Origin: Sandaracinaceae bacterium
Lineage (GTDB): Bacteria; Myxococcota_A; Polyangia; Polyangiales; Sandaracinaceae
Length of the DNA: 64,000 nucleotides
NCBI GenBank assembly: GCA_020633195.1
Contig: JACKEC010000035.1
Span: 21,639 to 85,638, forward strand
Direction: 5' to 3'
Of the stretch, positions 60,837 through 64,000 are shown in pieces. The stretch's first letter is position 1, and each line of letters begins with the position of its first letter. A program made the translations under genes and the position numbers. The notes beneath the pieces were generated by a model. It was not told the DNA's origin, searched no databases, and worked only from the letters and a program-made list of their open reading frames with translations.

Positions 60837-63800
60837 TGTGCTCGTGGTCGAGCTTGAGCTGGCGCTGCTGCTCACGGTCCGTCTTGGTCTCGGCCTGCGC
60901 GAACAGCTCCATCTGCGCGACGATGTTGGTCTGCTTCTCGATCGCCCGCTTCTGGCGGCGAAGCAGCGCGCGAAGCTCGTCGGCCTCGCGGCGCGCGCGT
61001 TGCGACAGCCCGTTCCTTGCGGCGACCGCGCGGGCGTCGGCCTCGTCCTCGAGCGCGGGCCAGAGCTCCGCATAGAGCGCGGCGGCGCGCGCTGTGATCT
61101 TGGCGGCCAGCGTGGCGCCCGGCGCCGACGCCCCGAGCGCGAGGAGGCGCTCCGTCGACTCGATGGCGCGCTGCGCGGTGGCGGGGTCCTTGTATGGCTC
61201 GACGGGCTCGTCGCCGCCCGACCAGGGCGCGGGGATCGCGATGATCTCGTCGTGGAGACGGGCGGCGCCAGGGCCGAACAGGCTGAGCCGCGCGTAGGCC
61301 AGGACGCGGATCACGGTGTCGTCGGGTGCGACCACGGCGGAGACGCGGCTCAAGTCGTGCGCACTGAAGCCCTGGGCGAGGAAGCGGTCGAGGACCCGCC
61401 GGAGGACGGGGTGCGCGAGGTGGAGCTGCTCCGTCTCCGAGGTCATCCGGGCGAGCGGCTCGAACGTCACGGGTCGCGGCGCATGCTGTCGCCACTCCCA
61501 GAAGCGCTCGTCACGCCGTCGGGGTGGTCGAAGGCTGTCGAGGGTCCGGTCCCAGGACCGGTCGAGAGAGGGGAGCAAGAACGTGCGGTGTCCCTCGCGG
61601 GTCCGCTCGCCTTCGATGAGCCCGTCGGCGCCCGCCATCCGCAGGCCGACCTCGACCACGCCCCGCAGCGACTCGGGGTGCACCTGGAGCGCGCGCGCCG
61701 ACGCTTCCAGTCGGCGCGCGGCCATTGCGCGGTCGGCCTCGAGCTTCGCCAGCTCCTTGCGCTGCGACTCGAGCTCTCGGTCGACGACGGTAGGGTCCAC
61801 GTCCTGCCCGATGAGATCGAGCTGTTCCGCGGTCGCGTCGTCGATGCCGGCGTCGAGCGTCTTCTCGATGCCGCGGAGGAGCACGGCCCCGAGCGAGCCG
61901 AGCTCCTGCTGCACGATCTCGACCTTACGCACCAGGGTCTCGAGGACGCGGTCCTCTCGTCGCTGGGGGAAGATGAGGTAGTGGCAACGCACCTCGGCCG
62001 CCTCTTGAAGCGTCCGATCGATGCGCCCGTTGCGCTGCTCCAGCCGCGCCGGATTCCAGGGCAGGTCGAAGTGGAAGAGGTCGGCGCAGTACGCCTGGAG
62101 GTTGATGCCTTCGCGCGCGGCGTCGGTCGCAATGAGGATGCGCACCGGGTGCTCGTCCGGCGGCGCGTTGAACGCCCGCTGTACCTCGTCGCGGCGGTCG
62201 TCGCCCATCCCGCCGTGGAAGACGAGGATCCGCTCGTCGCCCCTATCCGTACCCGCGACCGCCTGTCCGATGAGATCGACGAGGTAGCGCTTCGTGTCGC
62301 CCCACTCCGTGAAGATGATCACTCGCCGGTCAGTCCACCTGCCTTCGAGACTGCTCGGATTCCCGATGGCCGGACACTGATGATCGCGCATCCACGCGAG
62401 CAGGGCGCGCACCTTGGCGTCGGGCCGGCGCCGCGCTTTCTCTGCGAGAGCCCGAAGCTCGGATAGCAGGCCTCGCGCCTCGTCGGTTGGGCTCGGAAGG
62501 CTCCTGCTGTCCTTCGAAAGCTCGGCGGCAGCCTCGGCCTCCGCCTCATCGTCGTCGAGCCCGTGCACATCCGGGTCGGCGTCGACGTCGAGCTCCTGCT
62601 GCCCGACACCCGAGCGCACGACCGGCCCGCCGCGCTCGAGCACGGCCTGCGCGTGCCCCTCGAGCGTGCGCGCGAACGCCTCCGGGCTCGACAGCAGGCG
62701 CTGCTGGAGCCGGATGAAGCTGAGACGCCCGCGCCCCTGCTTCGGCGGGGCGCAGAGCGCGGTGTACCGAGCGAGCTTCTCCGCGAGCTGAAGCTCGACC
62801 GGCTCGGCCTCGCCGAGGTCGTAGGTCGCTCCGGCCTCTTCCTTGTGCGTCTCGGCGTCGTAGCGCCTCTCCGACGCGGTCCATACGCTTCCGTCGTGCT
62901 GGAGACCGAGCTGGACGAGGAGGCGGCGAGGGAAGCGCTCGACGCCGAGCTGCCGCAGGTCGCGCTTGAGGCGCCGAACCATGACGGGCGCCAGCTCCTC
63001 CGGCCCCTCGATCGGCACGCCGCGGGTGAAGCGCACCGGGTCGAGGATCTCGAGCAGCGCGCTGAACGAGTTGGAGTGCCCGTTGTGCGGCGTCGCACTG
63101 AGGAAGAGGCGGTTGTCGAAGCGCGCCGACAGGCCACGGATGGTATCGGTCGTGTCGCTGTCGACGGCGTACTTGCTCCGGCTCGCCGGTGCCGCGACGT
63201 GCGCTTCGTCGAGGATGAGCAGGCTCTTGCGAGCGCGTGGTCCCAGGTGGGCGATCAGCGGCTCGCGGTACTCCGGTCGACGCAGGAGCTGGTGGCTGAT
63301 GATGAAGCGGTTGTGCGTCCCCCAGGGGTTGATTCCAAAGCCGCGCTCCTGCCGCCGCGCCGCCACGAACTTGGCGGTCATGACCTCGAAGCGAAGCCCG
63401 AAGCGCCGCTGCATCTCGTCGCGCCACTGGAGGCAGATGGCCGCCGGGCACGCGACGAGGACGTACTCGGCCTGCTGTCGGAGTATCAGCTCTTGCAGCA
63501 CGAGCCCGGCCTCGATGGTCTTGCCGAGGCCCACATCGTCCGCGATGAAGAGGTTCGCGCGGGGGAGCTCGAGCGCCTTCATGAGCGGCGTGAGCTGGTG
63601 GGCCATGAGCTTGATGCTGGCGCGGAACGGAGCCTGAAAGCGCGTCGCATCGGCGGCGCTGACGGCGCTCCACTTGAGCGCGTGAAGGAACGCACCGAAG
63701 TGGCCGGGTGGGTCGAGGCGGCCGCGCGGGTCGAGTCCCTCTGCGGCAGGGTCGATCACCCTCGCTCCGACCTCGAGATCCCAGAGGAGCTCCAGCTCCT

Positions 63801-63996
63801 CGCCGGGCGCATCGTCGTCCAAGCACACGAGGCAGACACGCGCCGAGTCGTGCTCGCCGCCAGGATGCACCGACTCGACGAGCCATTGCCGGTGCCGCGC
63901 CTGGACCACCTGGCCAGGCTGCGGAAGCTGGTCGAGGTGATGCTCCGGCGGCGGTGGTACTGACCTCCCGGAGTCCATCCCCGCGGCTTCCAGCAC
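60256..63996 (-). CDS. drmD: DISARM-type SNF2 helicase (DrmD-like), C-terminus replaced
   Basis: Residues 1-1057 match DrmD, the SNF2-like helicase of class 1 DISARM anti-phage systems: PGQVVQARHRQWLVE, FIADDVGLGKTIEAG (Walker A, about 150-164), LLILDEAH (about 258-265), FLSATPHNGHSNSFSALLE, VMVRRLKRDLR, then the C-lobe ATDAAREGINLQAYCADLFH and WNPARLEQRNGRIDR. After KLDHEHMRAR (about 60826) similarity stops; the last 190 codons to the stop at 60256 are radA sequence read in the wrong frame. The usual end of about 40 residues (VEPVGLVYLWP-like) is missing. The start is GTG 63996 or ATG 63978; the upstream context is beyond the window. Confidence 0.8.
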   Translation of the reverse strand: MLEAAGMDSGRSVPPPPEHHLDQLPQPGQVVQARHRQWLVESVHPGGEHDSARVCLVCLDDDAPGEELELLWDLEVGARVIDPAAEGLDPRGRLDPPGHFGAFLHALKWSAVSAADATRFQAPFRASIKLMAHQLTPLMKALELPRANLFIADDVGLGKTIEAGLVLQELILRQQAEYVLVACPAAICLQWRDEMQRRFGLRFEVMTAKFVAARRQERGFGINPWGTHNRFIISHQLLRRPEYREPLIAHLGPRARKSLLILDEAHVAAPASRSKYAVDSDTTDTIRGLSARFDNRLFLSATPHNGHSNSFSALLEILDPVRFTRGVPIEGPEELAPVMVRRLKRDLRQLGVERFPRRLLVQLGLQHDGSVWTASERRYDAETHKEEAGATYDLGEAEPVELQLAEKLARYTALCAPPKQGRGRLSFIRLQQRLLSSPEAFARTLEGHAQAVLERGGPVVRSGVGQQELDVDADPDVHGLDDDEAEAEAAAELSKDSRSLPSPTDEARGLLSELRALAEKARRRPDAKVRALLAWMRDHQCPAIGNPSSLEGRWTDRRVIIFTEWGDTKRYLVDLIGQAVAGTDRGDERILVFHGGMGDDRRDEVQRAFNAPPDEHPVRILIATDAAREGINLQAYCADLFHFDLPWNPARLEQRNGRIDRTLQEAAEVRCHYLIFPQRREDRVLETLVRKVEIVQQELGSLGAVLLRGIEKTLDAGIDDATAEQLDLIGQDVDPTVVDRELESQRKELAKLEADRAMAARRLEASARALQVHPESLRGVVEVGLRMAGADGLIEGERTREGHRTFLLPSLDRSWDRTLDSLRPPRRRDERFWEWRQHAPRPVTFEPLARMTSETEQLHLAHPVLRRVLDRFLAQGFSAHDLSRVSAVVAPDDTVIRVLAYARLSLFGPGAARLHDEIIAIPAPWSGGDEPVEPYKDPATAQRAIESTERLLALGASAPGATLAAKITARAAALYAELWPALEDEADARAVAARNGLSQRARREADELRALLRRQKRAIEKQTNIVAQMELFAQAETKTDREQQRQLKLDHEHMRARYAGGEGRRRRPLARRAGDQGRPPRGPERGRARGRHAALVRARARGGPPGPARRQEPLRLGGRGRPLPHGSGRPRRRHRPERAARPPTGRRPAGGRGLGALVRRRPPGRGRGPGARRRAERGDAATDRLGHRPAAARARPRGARAARRGRRGWRRLRRRARADRAGERSRARPAARARHRLGRARAAGPG

Positions 63997-64000
63997 GCGA

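Larger units (their letters stand above)
52989..64000. mobile_element. integrative genomic element at tRNA-Lys (right end beyond window)
   Basis: The left end is the tRNA-Lys / integrase boundary. Inside are an integrase, an excisionase-like protein, DUF3560 and DUF4417 proteins, a C5 DNA methyltransferase, unknowns, a radA fragment and a DISARM-type helicase, all on the minus strand. I could not find a second copy of the tRNA-Lys 3' end before 64000, so the right end is outside, or the helicase part is host sequence. No relaxase, coupling protein or phage structural gene is seen here. Confidence 0.7.

Noticed and set aside
60033..61073. A full 346-codon gene including the part upstream of 60836
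   Set aside because: Upstream of 60836 the frame is Ser/Arg-rich shadow of the helicase; RadA similarity begins only at the junction.
53062..64000. A second att copy (tRNA-Lys 3' end) marking the right end of the element
   Set aside because: No repeat of the T-arm and acceptor sequence was found in either orientation by reading; the end is probably beyond the window.

Overview
The window looks like a chromosome segment of a myxobacterium, probably Polyangia/Sandaracinaceae-like. The sequence evidence is very high GC with strong G/C third positions, many lipoproteins whose lipobox is followed by Asp-Ala-Gly-rich linkers, an AgmX/PglI-type domain, an FHA-coupled enhancer-binding protein, a Ser/Thr kinase and a giant TPR protein. 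The taxonomic call is inference; no rRNA gene is present.

Region 1-25.8 kb is ordinary chromosome with short operons: a SIMPL lipoprotein cut by the window edge; a coupled MoxR-type ATPase and VWA protein; TesB thioesterase divergent from an enoyl-CoA hydratase that is coupled to a DUF3604 lipoprotein; several lipoproteins; a GST and AgmX-domain pair; a 4-hydroxybutyryl-CoA dehydratase homologue with all four Fe-S ligands; and a rhodanese operon carrying two tiny paralogues, a DUF218 protein and a glyoxalase-fold protein. Then come a GntR regulator with a DUF1648/DUF5808 membrane protein, a kinase, and an FHA sigma-54-type activator whose GAFTGA loop reads GAFTDA. Non-coding structures include a GTGCCC/GGGCAC repeat cluster (10.1-10.3 kb) and a 27-bp-arm inverted repeat (21.3 kb).

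Region 25.8-52.7 kb holds a PEBP protein, a zinc-ribbon protein, a 9.5-kb gene for a TPR protein of about 3,177 residues coupled to a lipoprotein, a TetR regulator, a tandem-SDR fusion, and a tightly packed minus-strand run ending with cysS, an alpha/beta hydrolase and a lipoprotein. It also holds a DIP1984-family operon, a peroxiredoxin/thioredoxin-like protein, a TrmH-family methyltransferase and a CAP-domain lipoprotein.

Region 52.7-64 kb begins with a tRNA-His, tRNA-Arg, tRNA-Lys cluster. A tyrosine integrase runs antisense into tRNA-Lys, so its last 22 codons lie inside the tRNA gene. Everything from there to the right edge is on the minus strand and looks like an integrated element: excisionase-like protein, DUF3560 protein, DUF4417 protein, cytosine-C5 DNA methyltransferase and unknowns, mostly joined by 4-bp ATGA overlaps. 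At its right end a DISARM-type SNF2 helicase (DrmD-like) loses its C-terminus exactly where the 3' part of a radA gene begins in another frame, which marks a deletion or recombination junction. The right end of the element and any further DISARM genes lie outside the window.
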